A stretch of 64,000 bases of DNA from Rhodeus uyekii (Eukaryota; Chordata; Actinopteri; Cypriniformes; Acheilognathidae): contig JAWRVZ010000158.1 in NCBI GenBank assembly GCA_037043235.1, positions 1,240,001 through 1,304,000 on the forward strand, read 5' to 3'. A model generated the notes under the pieces. That model did not search any database and had not been told where the DNA came from. It worked only from the letters and a program-made list of their open reading frames with translations. Of the stretch, positions 32,771 to 47,560 are shown piece after piece. The position numbers and the translations under genes are program-made. The stretch's first letter is position 1; every line of letters begins with the position of its first letter.

Positions 32771-34010
32771 TTTTGAAAATCAGAGGTGTTTGAAGTTTTT
32801 CCACAACAAAATATTTAAGCCACATAAATAAAAAAGATGTCATAATGTTTGTTTTGAAAGGTGGTTGGAAGAATATGTCCTTAATGATAATGAAAAAAAT
32901 GTTCTCCATTAATAAAACGAATTAAATTCAAATTGTTAATACCCAGACTTGGTCCCTAGGGGGCACAATAACTTCAAGATTAAACGGGTGTTCATATTTT
33001 CTTTTGTACAGAGAGGTTTTCTGGTTGATTGACCTTGGCCTGTCTATATGTGCTGGCAGAATAGATAAATACTGGTATTAATGTTTTTTTTTTTTTTTTT
33101 CAGTAAGCATTTCTCTGAAAGGACTGGTTTTCAAAATAGTCTGGTAGATGTACAGATGAGCCTTTGTAATCCAAATATCTGAAATGATACATTAGGAACT
33201 AAGATTTCTTTTAGCTTTCTGGCCAGCAACTGACTTTCCACCTCTTGCGTAAGGTCACTCACCTCACAACTTTCACTGTTGCATGTAATGAGACACTGAT
33301 TGGTGGGTGTTTCTCCTGACAAATAAGAGCATAAAGCCTGGCTGACTGACAGAGACTGTTTGCCCTGTGGTGCCCCCCTCTATTAGACTACACCAGCACT
33401 TAAGATGGAGAAGAGCCTGGCTCTTTTTGCTGGTTGAGCGGATGTTAGGTTCACTGGTTCCCTGACTGTTTGACATGTTTGGACAATACCTGCCTAGCTG
33501 CTGAGATCAGCACAGGTCAGCCCCCTGTAGTGATGTCAGGAGGTTCCCAGGGCATTTAACAGCCACCTGGGAGGATCTCAAGTGTTTTCATTCCAGCTCA
33601 AGTGAACACTAGCACATTTCAAGACAACATCCGACTTTATGTCCGAGTTGGGTCTACATGATGATGAAATGTAGTTGGTTCAATTACTGTATGAAAAAGC
33701 AACACTAATATGCGTTTTCATATGTTTACAAAATTAGGCATACTATTCATTTGAATAATTAGGTGGTGAATGTGCGTTTGCTCATCAGACTCTAACTGTA
33801 GCCTAAGATATTTTATAATACAAACGTGGTGAAGAGGAATAAATATGCGTTCTGGCGTCTTTTCATGTTTGATTGCGAAAAATTAAACGTGGTGCAACCC
33901 TGAAGAGGATCATTAGGAAAAACAAAACGCTTTTTGCAATTTAAAAACATTTAGTTGAAACATGCTAGACATTTTATATACAGTATATATAATGTGTATA
34001 TGTCTTTTTA
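32771..34010. other. Intergenic, nothing recognised
   Basis: No gene. The block 33,200-33,610 is balanced in composition with two short minus-strand open frames that lack family features. Confidence 0.45.
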
Positions 34011-34013
34011 TAG

Positions 34014-34014
34014 C

Positions 34015-34068
<54 letters not shown>
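34014..34068. repeat. (TA)n-(TG)n microsatellite
   Basis: About 17 bases of TA followed by 38 bases of pure TG. Confidence 0.95.
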
Positions 34069-34069
<1 letters not shown>

Positions 34070-34142
34070 ATGTGCGTAGAGCTATAAAAACAAAAATACA
34101 CATACATTTATATATATGTATGTGTGTGTGTGTGACATTTTC

Positions 34143-34212
34143 AAAGACATTTTCTACACACAACACACACACACATATACATATGTGTGTGTTGTGTGTA
34201 GAAAATGTCTTT
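34143..34212. repeat. Perfect 29-bp hairpin with a 12-base loop
   Basis: Arm 34,143-34,171 (AAAGACATTTTCTACACACA...) is the exact complement of 34,184-34,212. Each arm combines unique sequence with CA/TG dinucleotides. Confidence 0.9.
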
Positions 34213-35559
34213 CAGATGTTTATGTATCTAGACTAGAGTGTACATAAAACAGTTTTTTTTAAAGACGTTTATTAGATGTACAGCAGACTCTTTGCAATCG
34301 AAGCGCTGTTTAAAAGAAAAACCTGCTGTTTGTTACCCTTTCAAAAGTCTAATACAGTATTTTGCATTCTTATAGCATGATTTCTATCGTGGTTGTTTGC
34401 ATAATATAGCCTAAATTATTTTCATAATGATATTCAAATAATTAAAACAGGCGTAATTAAAACGGTGGGCCTGAAATAAAATGTATTTTTGAAAGAGAAA
34501 CTCTGCAATCCCTTGTTCCGCTGAGATGGCGGGAAGGCGCGCGAGTTTTTCCTCACCTGAGTTCACGCGCTGTCCCTTCATGACGTCACCGTCGGCCACA
34601 CGCATGTAATTCAATACCTGTCTTTCCTTCCATTATCTGTTAATAATCGTCCCCATACGCATCGACAGCGCTGGAAATAATGTGTTGCTATTAACTTACA
34701 TCTGCTCACGAGTTCTCTGCGAAGTGCGAGTGGTTTATTTATTACAATTTCCGTTTATTACAGCAAAGATAACCTTTAAATTGTCAAGGGTTGGAGGCAG
34801 ACACGAATCTTCTCGAATAAGATGATTGCTATTTGGAGCTGCTGAGTTGTTCCTTGTCACTTTGACTTAGAACAAAAAAAGGTGAAAATTGCACCCTGGG
34901 GAAAACAGCTTTGATTAAAAGGTGTGGGGCTGGTTATCACCCCACTTTTTACACACCATAATCAGCTTGATTTCTGTACGGCAGAATAATATGTTAAACA
35001 CGACTGATCAGATTTAGACCAGAGGATAATTTCACACAGAAAAACTATCCAACGAAATATCCAATTGTTTCGACATGGGCCTCATTATAATGCGTTAATA
35101 GAGTTATATGAGGATTTGTGTTCGCGTTAAACAAAACTTAACGTGAACACAAATAAATATTGTGTTTTAATCGATGTCAAACCACTTTACACGATGTTTA
35201 CTTGTGTTTTACACAGTGACGACAGACCGTGCTTCTCATTTCTTTCTTTAGACATATTTTTGCACAAATGCACAAGATCTGAAATATTTTTCAATAACGA
35301 ACATGTTTGCAATTTCAGAAAATTAATTGTAAAATTGTCTAGCCGTATGTGGTCCGGAGACGAAACGAAAAAGTCTAATTAACAGGCTGACATTTTAAAG
35401 GAAGAAAAGAATAAATGTTCGCGTAATCGCTTCTTTTTTTTAAATCATTTTTTTAAATAATTTTTTAACGTTTTGTCTTTGTTCTTGTTCATGACTCATA
35501 TCGTGACATTGTTTTAAAAAATCCGTTGAAAATCCTTATACAGTTTCATCCTTAATCCT
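34213..35559. other. Intergenic, nothing recognised
   Basis: No gene. The start (to about 34,310) belongs to the GACGT-type repeat also at 13,480-13,720. The segment 34,490-34,830 is more GC-balanced, with CpGs and an ATGACGTCACCG CRE-like site near 34,580. Confidence 0.4.
35114..35154. repeat. Small inverted repeat, 17-bp arms with one mismatch
   Basis: ATTTGTGTTCGCGTTAA (35,114-35,130) pairs with TTAACGTGAACACAAAT (35,138-35,154) around a 7-base spacer. Confidence 0.85.
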
Positions 35560-35563
35560 TATA

Positions 35564-37830
<2,267 letters not shown>

Positions 37831-37834
37831 CTTA

Positions 37835-37990
37835 TTTTGTCACCCAAGAAATGAAACATCTGACATTTACTCACCCATGTTACTACAAACCTGTATGATT
37901 TTATGAGATTTTGTAGGATATTTTGAGAAATGTCTCTGTGTATTTTATTTTTTTCTGTACAATGAGTCACTGGGGTCCAATGTTGGTTTG
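37835..37990 (+). mobile_element. MITE fragment (TTCACCC family)
   Basis: CACCCAAGAAATGAAACATCT, TTTACTCACCCATGTTACTAC and CAATGAGTCACTGGGGTCCAATG match the left half of this family. Confidence 0.6.
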
Positions 37991-38098
37991 GACGTCATTA
38001 ACTTCCTTGTAGTACTAACTATGGAAAACTAACTAACTATAGGAGATAGTTTGAAAAGTGTGTCAGTCTATTGTTTTTTTTTCTCAACAATGAAAGTA

Positions 38099-38236
38099 AA
38101 AGCTCAATCAGTAGAGCATTGGTGTTTACAACACCAAGGTTATGGGTTTGATCCCAGGGAAAGCAAGAACTGATTACAATGTCAATGTGTTCCTTGAATG
38201 CAATGTGAGACACTTTAGATAAAAGCATCTGTCAAA
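38099..38236 (+). mobile_element. tRNA-derived SINE, copy 3
   Basis: AGCTCAATCAGTAGAGCATTGG head, GGGTTTGATCCCAGGGAAAGC B-box region (one mismatch) and the GAATGCAATGTGAGACACTTT tail, as in the other copies. Confidence 0.85.
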
Positions 38237-38239
38237 GGT

Positions 38240-38400
38240 TGTCTTTGGTCCTCATTAACTTTTTTTGTTGTCAACTACAAAAAAAATTTGTTTCAACTTA
38301 AGAAAAACAATTTTTGTGCTGACTTAAAATTTTAAGTTTAGTCAACTTGAAATGTGAAGTTGGCACCTTAGATATTTAAGTTGAATAAACTTCAAATTTA
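38240..38400. repeat. Interspersed repeat rich in AAGTTGAA/TTCAACTT words
   Basis: Contains GTTTCAACTTAAG, GTTTAGTCAACTTGAAATG and TTTAAGTTGAATAAACTTC. Similar words recur at about 42,885-43,020, suggesting two copies of a low-complexity element. Confidence 0.5.
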
Positions 38401-38439
38401 CTACTAGAGAAATAGAGAAGTCTACAGTCAAAAGTTTGC

Positions 38440-38716
38440 AAAACAGTAATTTCCAATTACATGTTTTAGTTTTATTTTATTTCATTTCTGTGGAACGTAA
38501 AAGAAGGTATTTTGAAGAACGTCTCATTGGTGTTTTTTCTGTACAATGAAAGTCAATGGTATCCAATGTTATTTGTGACCCTGCACTTTCTTTGCATGAA
38601 CTAAACAGTTCTTCAAAATATCTTCTTTTGTGTTGTATAGAAGAGATTTTTATACAACATGAGGGTAAATAAATGATGACGGAATGTTAATATTTGGGTG
38701 AACTGTCCCTTTAATG
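38440..38716 (-). mobile_element. MITE (TTCACCC family), left end degraded
   Basis: The right end GGGTGAACTGTCCCTTTAAT is clear. The interior has the GAAGGTATTTTGAAGAACGTC and CAATGAAAGTCAATGGTATCC blocks; the left terminus is eroded. Confidence 0.7.
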
Positions 38717-41700
38717 TAAATATTGGATATTACAAAAGCATTTTATATTGAAAACCAATGACCACTTCATAGATTACACATTTCAAACATCAGAACGAAA
38801 GTTCTGAATGAAGCAGACGTCGTAAAACATAACGTAACACCAAAACAAACAATGCATCAACACAAAAACAGGAAAACAAACAAAGATGTACAAAGGCTTA
38901 ATTGTGCACACCAGGGAGCCGTTTGGGCTGGTTAAAGCCTCTATTTAAAGCCCCGTCACCTTTGGGGATTTCACTGGAAACATACGCCACCACAGGAAGA
39001 CCCCAGGGGCAACGGAGACACCCCCATCCTCCCCTTTAGCCCATCTCCCCTTCACAAAGGAGAGGCACCCTACCTTGACACCTGTCAACACATTAGGTGT
39101 CAAATAAACTACCTTTCAACCTGGGCCAGCAGGTAGGCAACTGAAAGACCTCACTTGACAGCATGGATCAGTGTTCTTAAGTCCTTGGGCACAATACTAA
39201 TGGGTTTGTGTGATCTCAAACTTTTCTACTAAATAAAGTCCAGCTTGAGACAGCCTGTATTTAATTTGTGACCATTGATTTGATTTGAAGTTTTATTGAT
39301 TTATCAGTTTTCTGAGTACGTATTATTATTTTAGGAGCGTTGCAGTGAATCTTCCAGCTGTCAGGATCGCAGCTGTTTGACAATAAATCTTTTTTATGGC
39401 TACTTAGGTGGTAATTTATCTTTGAAAATTCTAAAGGTGTCTGGTCTGGATCAGATAAGACCACTCTGATGTCCCTCCACCCCTCCTTCAGGGCCAGTGC
39501 GGCAGAGATTCACTACAGGAATTAATTGACCGGGGCTAGTTGTCACACGAGGAGTTTGTTATGAGACACGACACGACAGCTGTTAGGTTTTGCATCATAA
39601 GTTCAATTAAACAAATGTGTGTTTTCTTTCGCAGTGGTTTTGTAGGTTGGCGTCAAACCCACAATTCAAAACTATATTTTTAAATTACAATATCTTCTGG
39701 AAAGTAAGGATCATCAGGCTATTACTCAGGCTATAATTGTCAGGTTAGTGTGTCACACGTTGCGTCACAAAATGCATATATAATTTTTGTTACCGTTTGC
39801 TTTGTTTCATAGTTTTAGCTCTTCATAATTATTTTATTCTTTAAATTGCTGAAAAGCCTGTAATAGCCTGTTTATTGGTGGGTGACAACTTACTCCACTG
39901 TTCACAAGTGTGTGCCAGAGATAAAATGACTTTCAAAAAATTGCCAAACAATAATTCCCTGTTTTATTTGACTTAATTTCATTGGAACACAAAGAAGATA
40001 TTTTGAATAATGTCTGTGGGTTTTTTTCACACAATGAAAGTCAATGGGGTCCAATGATGTTTTATAATAAAAATCCATAAAAAAACAAGTTGTATATATC
40101 ATTTTTTGTGTTACCTCTTACATTTTGTTGTTTAGTATTTTCAATTTAATATAGCCCGTTTAATTTACTCCATTTATATTTAATTTAAGAAAATAGCTTG
40201 ACATTCAATAGACTGACACCTAGAAACAAGTTCCTGTCTCACCTGAATATAATGACAACTTAATGTGTGAGCATACAATGAAAATACTTCATGATTTGAC
40301 ATTAAAGCAAGTCTGGCTCCAGCGTGGTCTGCAATCATTGTATTAGTCACAGAGACGGCCGAGTGTATTACTGAAATTTTCAGTTGAAATACCTCTTTTA
40401 AACTGATCAGTTGATCAGTTGTTCATGGTGGTCGTTAACCACTAACAAAAAAAGTGCTGAAACATGACACTTCAGAAAGCACTTTGGTTGATTTTTTTTT
40501 CTTTTAACAAGAGTTTGAACCACTAATATTTAGATGTTCTGCCTGTACCCTTGTTACCGACATCTATAAGTTAGAGAAAGTTGTTAAGCCAGTTAATTTG
40601 ACTGCAGCAGGATGCCTTTTGCGTCACTGGAGTGTTTTTAGAAACAGGCAATGCAGATGGTAGCCTGCTAGTTGTCAGTCACCTATCAGGAGGAAACAAA
40701 AACATACCATGTCATAAACACTGACAAAGAGCATTTGTTTGATGCTGGACGTGTCCCAACGCAAATAGAAAAACACGGATGAATCAAAGATATTGACATG
40801 CATAATGTCATGTAACTGCAAATGGATACAGCGAGTTTCATAAACCCAAGATTCATCTCTTACACGGCATGTAGGATGACTTGGCAGTCATTGCATACAG
40901 AAGGTACAACAGGTTTATGACGTGTTGGAAATCTGGAAGAACATCCTAGAGATATCAGAGCTCAATACTTTTATGTGGTGTCTGTCTTTTTTTCTTTAAA
41001 AAAAATATTGACATGTTCAGTCAAGCAATTTGTATGCCATCATTTCTCAATGAATGGGAAAATTCTCCAGCTTTGCTTCCTCTCTAATGACCTATAAGCA
41101 TGTCAGGACTTCAGACGTTTGAAAGACAGCATTTCTGTTTGCTCAGTGCAGGCTAACAAGATCAAATATCTCTTAATGCTTGTAATTCACTGTAAATCAT
41201 GGAGACAAATGACTATTACCGAAATCCTCCCTTGGATTTTGGGAAATGTGAAAACTCACCATGCCAAAGGGAGCTGAGTCACTTACAACAGTCACTGAGA
41301 CAAACTCAAGTAAATGTACAGTTTATGGTGTTTCAAGTCCAAACTTGAATTATGTAACCCTTCATCAGCAAAGAATAGATTGTTTACTCAGTAACGTTTA
41401 AATGAAAAACTCCTCAATGTCAGGTGCTTCAATGCTTGTCAAAAGTTTTGTCACCTGAGACACAACAGTCTGCGTCGTCTTGCTTGAGGCCTAATCATTT
41501 TGCTCTAGACTGCTAATTTGTCAGATTAGTTGAAATAAAATGCTGGATGGTTGAGGGATCTTCATATCGCATTCCCAAGTATATTCCTGAAATGTCGTTT
41601 TGGTTGTGATGATGCATTTCACAGCTCATTTGGAATTTCAGATATTAATAATAAATTGAAATGCACTTATTGCTATTTTATAAAGGCTAACAATGTAAAA

Positions 41701-41990
41701 CACAAATTTTTATAGCATAACATGATTGATTAGGGTTGGGAATCCAGAAATGGCTCTTACTTTGAAGCCACCATGAAATCAGATGGACATCTTTGTTTTT
41801 GTTAATGGATTGTTGTATGCAGTTTTTATTGTAAATGATTTATCTGCATACTTCATTATTTTTAAATTAATGTGCTCTCATGATCTTTAATCCAAATAAC
41901 GTCAGCGACATCTCTTCTCTGATGACGTGTTTACTGGCGGCGAGGGCGGGACAGCCTGTCAATGACATAAGATCCCACCGAGTACCACTC
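38717..41990. other. Intergenic; one further MITE fragment
   Basis: No gene. Segment 39,960-40,070 (GGAACACAAAGAAGATATTTTG, CAATGAAAGTCAATGGGGTCC) is a piece of the TTCACCC family. The rest shows no structure I can name; 38,930-39,140 is unusually balanced in composition. Confidence 0.45.
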
Positions 41991-42003
41991 ATCTCCACTA
42001 CAA

Positions 42004-42671
42004 ATAGGAAAAAGAGGCTACAATTTGCATAAGCTCATCAAAATTGGACAGTTGAAGACTGGAAAAATGTTGCCTGGTCTGATGAGTCTCTGTTTCTGTT
42101 GAGCCATTCAGATGGTAGAGTCAGAAGTTGGCGTAAACAGAATGAGAACATAGATCCATCATGCCTTGTTACCACTGTGCAGGCTGGTGGCGGTGGTGTA
42201 ATGGTGTGGGGATGTTTTCTTGGCACACTTTAGGCCCTTTAGTGCCAATTGGGCATCGTTTAAATGCCACGGCATTTAATTGATTCTGACCATGTCCATC
42301 CCCTTATGACCACCATGTTCCCATCATCTGATGCTATTTCCAGCAGGATAATGCACCATGTCAAAAAGCTAGAATTATTTCAAATTGGTTTCTTGAACAT
42401 GTCAATGAAATGGCCCAGACAGTCACCAGATCTCAACCCAATAGAGCCTCTTTGGGATGTGGTGGAACGGGAGCTTCGTGTCCTGGATGTGCATCCCACA
42501 AATCTCCATCAACTGCAAGATGCTATCCTATCAATATGGGCCAACATTTCTAAAGAATGTTTCAGTAGCTTGTTGAATCAATGCCACAAAGAATTAAGGC
42601 AGTTCTGAAGGCGAAAGGGGGTCAAACACAGTATTAGTATGGTGTTCCTAATAATCCTTTAGGTGAGTGTA
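42004..42671 (+). mobile_element. 5'-truncated Tc1-like transposon
   Basis: The C-terminal half of a Tc1 transposase is recognisable, followed by the 3' end TATGGTGTTCCTAATAATCC...GGTGAGTGTA. Preserved motifs are FQQDNAPC-type sequence carrying the second catalytic Asp, then SPDLNPIEPLWD carrying the final Glu. The two lie in different reading frames because a short stretch between them is missing. The longest frame (42,264-42,608) covers only the last part. The 5' terminal repeat and DNA-binding domain are absent. It is an inactive relic. Confidence 0.9.
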
Positions 42672-44288
42672 TAAGGCCAGTTGTAAAAACATAATTTATG
42701 CCAGATTTTATAAATATTTTCTTCCATGTTGTAATGGACATCGTAGTAATATCGAGAATTTTGAATATTGGTAAGCAATTGGTTTTTGATTGGATGAAAG
42801 AAGATCTGAATGTGAGCTTGCAGTCGATTGTAAGAAAGGCACAGTATAAAATGATATGATCAATACGTTGAGAACTTACCTTTTTACATTGATTCAACTT
42901 GAACAAAATAAGTTAAGCAAATTTCTTAAGTAACTTTTTTAGGTTATAAAAAGATTTAACTAATTTCAAGTAAGTTTAAAGTAATTTAAGTTGAAATGAC
43001 TTAAACCAAGTAGATTGAATACAAAAATAAAATAATAATAATTGTTTTAAATAGTGACTGGATTTAAGTGGACTGAATGATTGCTGAAATCTGTTATTTA
43101 TTGCCAGAGAAGTCTGTCATTTCACCGGTAACAAGTATTAATACGTATTGTTAAAAGTCTTTCTTGGATGAATAGTTCAGAATAAGATTTAAAAAAAAAA
43201 TCATTTTATGGTGACTTAAAAGTCAACAAAACAGTTAAATTATTTTAGTAATTTTTGTTTAACTTTATTTGAAGTTACTCATCTATTAACTTTAGGCATG
43301 TGATGGGAAGGGCCCAGACATATGGGTTTATAGACTGTAATTGTTCAATGTATAATTAGACTTGAAAGAATCATTCAATCTGGGCCTGAAGGTACATTGA
43401 TGAGAAATTAATGGAATGTGAGGTCTCTCACACACACACACACACAAGTTGGTGCCGTGCCTTGTTTAAAAGACGATTGAACTAAAACTGGTATATGTTG
43501 CAACAGATAGAGACAGCAAATTATTAAGAAACAAAGGCATTAGCCACAAAGCGAAGTTTAAAATTAACATCTTAAGCCACACCTTCCAGTATCGTGAACA
43601 AACCAAAAAATACCTGAAACATGTCCAAAAATCACAACAAAGTTTACTGATACAACATGCAAAGGACCTGCAAAAACTAATCGTAAAAGCTTCTAGCGTC
43701 AGAACAATTGTTAATGTCATTTGGCTTTGGTAACAAACCACAACTCTAGTGACTAATAATGCTTCAATTTGTGGTTGCTTCTCTGGTCATGTAGGGAACA
43801 TGAGAGAAACTCACCCCAAACAGCCACACCAGAAAACAGTTGAGGGATTAAGCCATCAAGCATGTGAAAACAGATGCTGCCTTAAATTAAAGTGGTTCTG
43901 TCATCTCCCTTAACAAGAGTACGTGTCAAGATCCATTGCGGGGCACAAAGAGGAACGATTTCTCCCTTTTTTATAAGCACTAAATATAAGTTCATGCACA
44001 CTAAACAAAAAGAGAGTTAGTGTGAAATTCAAACGTATGAATATTGTCAAGTTCTTAACAGGAGGGGGGTGGGGAGTCAAACTAAAGCCTTTGGCCGTTG
44101 GAGGTGAAGAAATGTTAATCCTGAATTAAACGATCTGGCACTTTACAAAATACGAGACAATTACATGGATAATTATACCAAGCCTTCGCACAGTGCCCGT
44201 GGGTCACAATTAGCATAATGCAGGCTTCACACAAGGAGCACTCGAGCGTCTCCAGGTGTGCACAGACCTACTGGGGAGGTGAGGAGTG
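42672..44288. other. Intergenic; AAGTT-type repeat at its start
   Basis: Bases 42,885-43,020 resemble the AAGTTGAA repeat at 38,240. There is a short (CA)n at 43,430-43,446. No gene. Confidence 0.45.
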
Positions 44289-44292
44289 TGTA

Positions 44293-44327
<35 letters not shown>
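44289..44327. repeat. (TG)n microsatellite
   Basis: TGTATGTATG followed by about 30 bases of TG. Confidence 0.95.
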
Positions 44328-44331
<4 letters not shown>

Positions 44332-47190
44332 TAGCATAAATACATATTTTCAGCAAGAAAGACGACTGCCATTGTGCATTTTTAAAGTCATCAAAGAATT
44401 AAAATGAATAGTTTTCCCTGCATGTTCATTTTTCTATTGTGCACGCTTCATGAGTACTCATTGTTCCAAACATTTAAATAAAGATGATTTTATCTTAAAA
44501 TGTTTTTAAATATAATTACTTGACAGGATGCAACTTTCCTTTTCCACTGATGTTACATAGATCGTGTGGGCTGATGGATAATGTTAACCAATATGCTAAT
44601 GCAGGCATTGTTTCAGCAAATTCTGGTTTGTAACACCCACTTATCCTGATTAATCAATTCCCAGTAGATAAAATCAAGTCCTAACCTGCATTTCTTTTCT
44701 CCTTTAATATCATGTTTCACTACACCACTTTGCAGAGGTAAATCAGGTTGCAAACAGCAAATGACATCGACTTCAATCATTTCTTAATTTGACTTCAAAA
44801 TAGACATAATACACTGATTATTTTTAGTTATGTCAGGAGGAGATTTGGTAAATTCAATTAGAGTTCCCTATACCATTTCCACCAGGAAACTGATTAGTCT
44901 TTTGGGACACATTTGAATTGATTTTTTGTGTAGATAACATAATTTGAATTACCTTTAGATAATCTAAACATACTAATTATGCAGTATAGTTCATATGTGA
45001 ATTTCTAAACTGTGTTTAATTGTATGATTCCTCTAATAGGGGCCTTGGAGGCAGATCTTATGACATCTTTCTTACTGGATATTTTAGCCACCTCAGGACA
45101 GCCATCTGTACAGCCAGCTTGGCTTCTCTCATTAGATCACCATCATCTATTGCAGACGACATGTTCACAGCCGAAACATCTGTCTTTACTGTATGCCGTG
45201 TTTGATGGGGAACTAAATCCAAGCTGGTTTGTAAACACAAATAGAGCGAATTCACTAATAGGCAAAGTCATTTGGTGTTGTATCAATAGCACTTAAATGA
45301 ATAATTCACCCAAAAAGCATTATTTATTTCTTCTGTGGAGGATAAAAGAAGATATTTAGAAGAATGTTGATAGCTAAACCATTTGGTGACCATTTGACTT
45401 TCATTTCTGTGGACCGTTTTTCAAAATCTCTTCTTTTGCATTCCATACGCTATAAGAAATAAACTGTATCCAGATTTATAAGTTCTCTCAACTATTCTTT
45501 TAAAACTTGTCCTAAATAACTAATTTGTTTTGTCCAAATACTATAGATTTGGTAACAAAATATTTCCTGTTCTTAATATCTTAACTGAACTATGCTTTGT
45601 TTGTAGAAGAGCAATCATCCCACTGAACGAAGATGACCAGGAGATATCAACAGCTGTAAAATGCAGTACATAAGAAACACAAAGTGACAAGCAAATGTAG
45701 CTTTTATCATAACAACACATTAATAACAATAAGCAACTCAATTTTAAATAAAGTAAAATACAATTACATATAAAAAAAATAAATGTATAATATATTCATT
45801 CTGCAAAGCATTCTGGGAACATATGGTTTTGATTTTTTGTTTTGTTCAGACAAGAGTATTTGACTATGGTAGTTGGGACAAAATTTTGGGGAAATATTTC
45901 GGTTTTATGTAGTTTGAAGTAATTCATATTTCCCAACCCTTTCCCCACCAATATTGTGTTTTTACTCTTCTTCTGAAAGAGTGCTGAATAAAAGAAACAG
46001 GCTAAAAAGAAACAGAAACAAGAGATAGAATATGTAAGCAAATGTGTATGTAAAATAACGTGATCCAACAGCATATAAATCAAAACTACATAATGTTAAT
46101 GAATGAAATGTCAAGGAAGCGTCATGTGAAGTGTTGATGCACTCGATCTACTCTATGTTTTGATCATCGTTCTGCATACAATCTGGATGTATTCTCCGAC
46201 CAAAACATGATTTTCTCAGTTTTTTTTTAAATGTTGCTTTTTGTATGAAACCTACCCACATTCAAGTGCTGATTAAAAATGAAGCCAGAATAAAACTTTA
46301 GTTGCAGTTGTTGAAAAACAGAGGCTCTCTTCTTTCTTTTGAAATTTTACTTAGTCAGATATTTATATTGCATATTCTGGGGGTCATGAATATTTGTTTT
46401 GAAAATCAAAAATGCTTGCAACCTTTTTCAAAAACCACAAGCTGGGAAAATGTTAACATTTGAGACTCAGTAAAGTATGTTGACCTAGTTGATTTTTTTT
46501 TTTTTTTTGAAAGAAATTCAGGTTTGGTTTGTAGTGACTTTTTGGTGAACTATTATGGTAATTCATACCCATGTTTTAAACATGCTAGATTAAATAAAGA
46601 TAATTTTATCATATCAACCCACATAACTTTATCTGATTTCTGTGGTGTTTTTCCTACTCTGTTGATCCTTCAGTGATTTCACGTAGTAATTTAAGTACAG
46701 TGAAGCCATTGGTCCATCTGACTGCGTGTCACTATGGACTCTCTGGCTCCAGTCCAGGCCCTGAGGGCTGCTGTCACGGACATCATCAGGACTTCCTCTT
46801 CTTGAGCAGCGGGGGCCCCTGCCAACACTACAGCCACAACAGGGGGGGTTAAACCAACTAAAGACTCCTCAGCCTGTCAGGTTTGAGCTTATAGAGTCCT
46901 TCAGCTTGACATTCTGCAACCCTGCAATCATTAGAAATGTTAAAACTGGCTCCATAGGACATTTTCTCTACATTGTCAAAGCAATCATGCTAATAAATCA
47001 ATCATATCCACTTCAACCTCAAGCACAATTAATTTCCATTGTGTTTCGACTCTTTAGTCAAATAATTATATATCTAGAAAAATCGCACAGGCACATATTG
47101 ACAACACAGTGACATAACTGAGAATACAAATGAGGCAGAACGTCCTCTCTGCTGAGTATGTGGACAATAAACAATAGCAGCTCGCATTTG
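44328..47190. other. Intergenic; MITE fragment at 45,290-45,470
   Basis: No gene supported. AATGAATAATTCACCCAAAA at 45,296 begins a fragment of the TTCACCC family. Overlapping open frames at 45,012-45,296 on both strands have no recognisable domain. A small GC-rich island at 46,690-46,870 contains ATG plus 22 open codons and no supporting splice context. Confidence 0.4.
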
Positions 47191-47199
47191 TCTCACCAA

Positions 47200-47560
47200 A
47201 CTGCCAGGCGCAATGGTGTGCCTCCCCGCTGTAATTTATGCAGGGCTGAAAGCCGTTCCAGCGTGGATCAGGCCTTCTGCTGGTTTCACTCATCCTGGTG
47301 CCCAGACCTGCTCTCTTGTTCTTCCAAACAACTGTGACTGTTTTAATTCTGCTCACTGATTAGCCCGAATCAATTAAAATCGCCATGCTGGGCCCAACAG
47401 CAGCACAGCATGGGGCACTTAGAAACACATTCATCAGACCCGGCCTCTTAATCATGCTTTAATTACAGCGGGGCTCTAGAGAGATGAAGGGCTACATTAG
47501 TGCAGCGCTGCTTATTCCTCCTATGCGAACGGTAAAGTTGCTTCACTTGAGAAAAATGGC
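47200..47560. other. Candidate conserved non-coding element
   Basis: Repeat-free block of balanced composition with clustered homeodomain-type cores (CTGATTAGCC, CAATTAAAATC, TTAATCATGC, TTTAATTACAG). No open frame has coding character. Conservation is a hypothesis that cannot be tested from one sequence. Confidence 0.35.

Noticed and set aside
45012..45296. 94-codon frame with overlapping alternatives on both strands
   Set aside because: No domain, runs into a MITE fragment, and competing frames cover the same bases.
46734..46805. Short ATG-initiated frame in a small GC-rich island
   Set aside because: Only 23 codons, no splice site evidence and no recognised protein.
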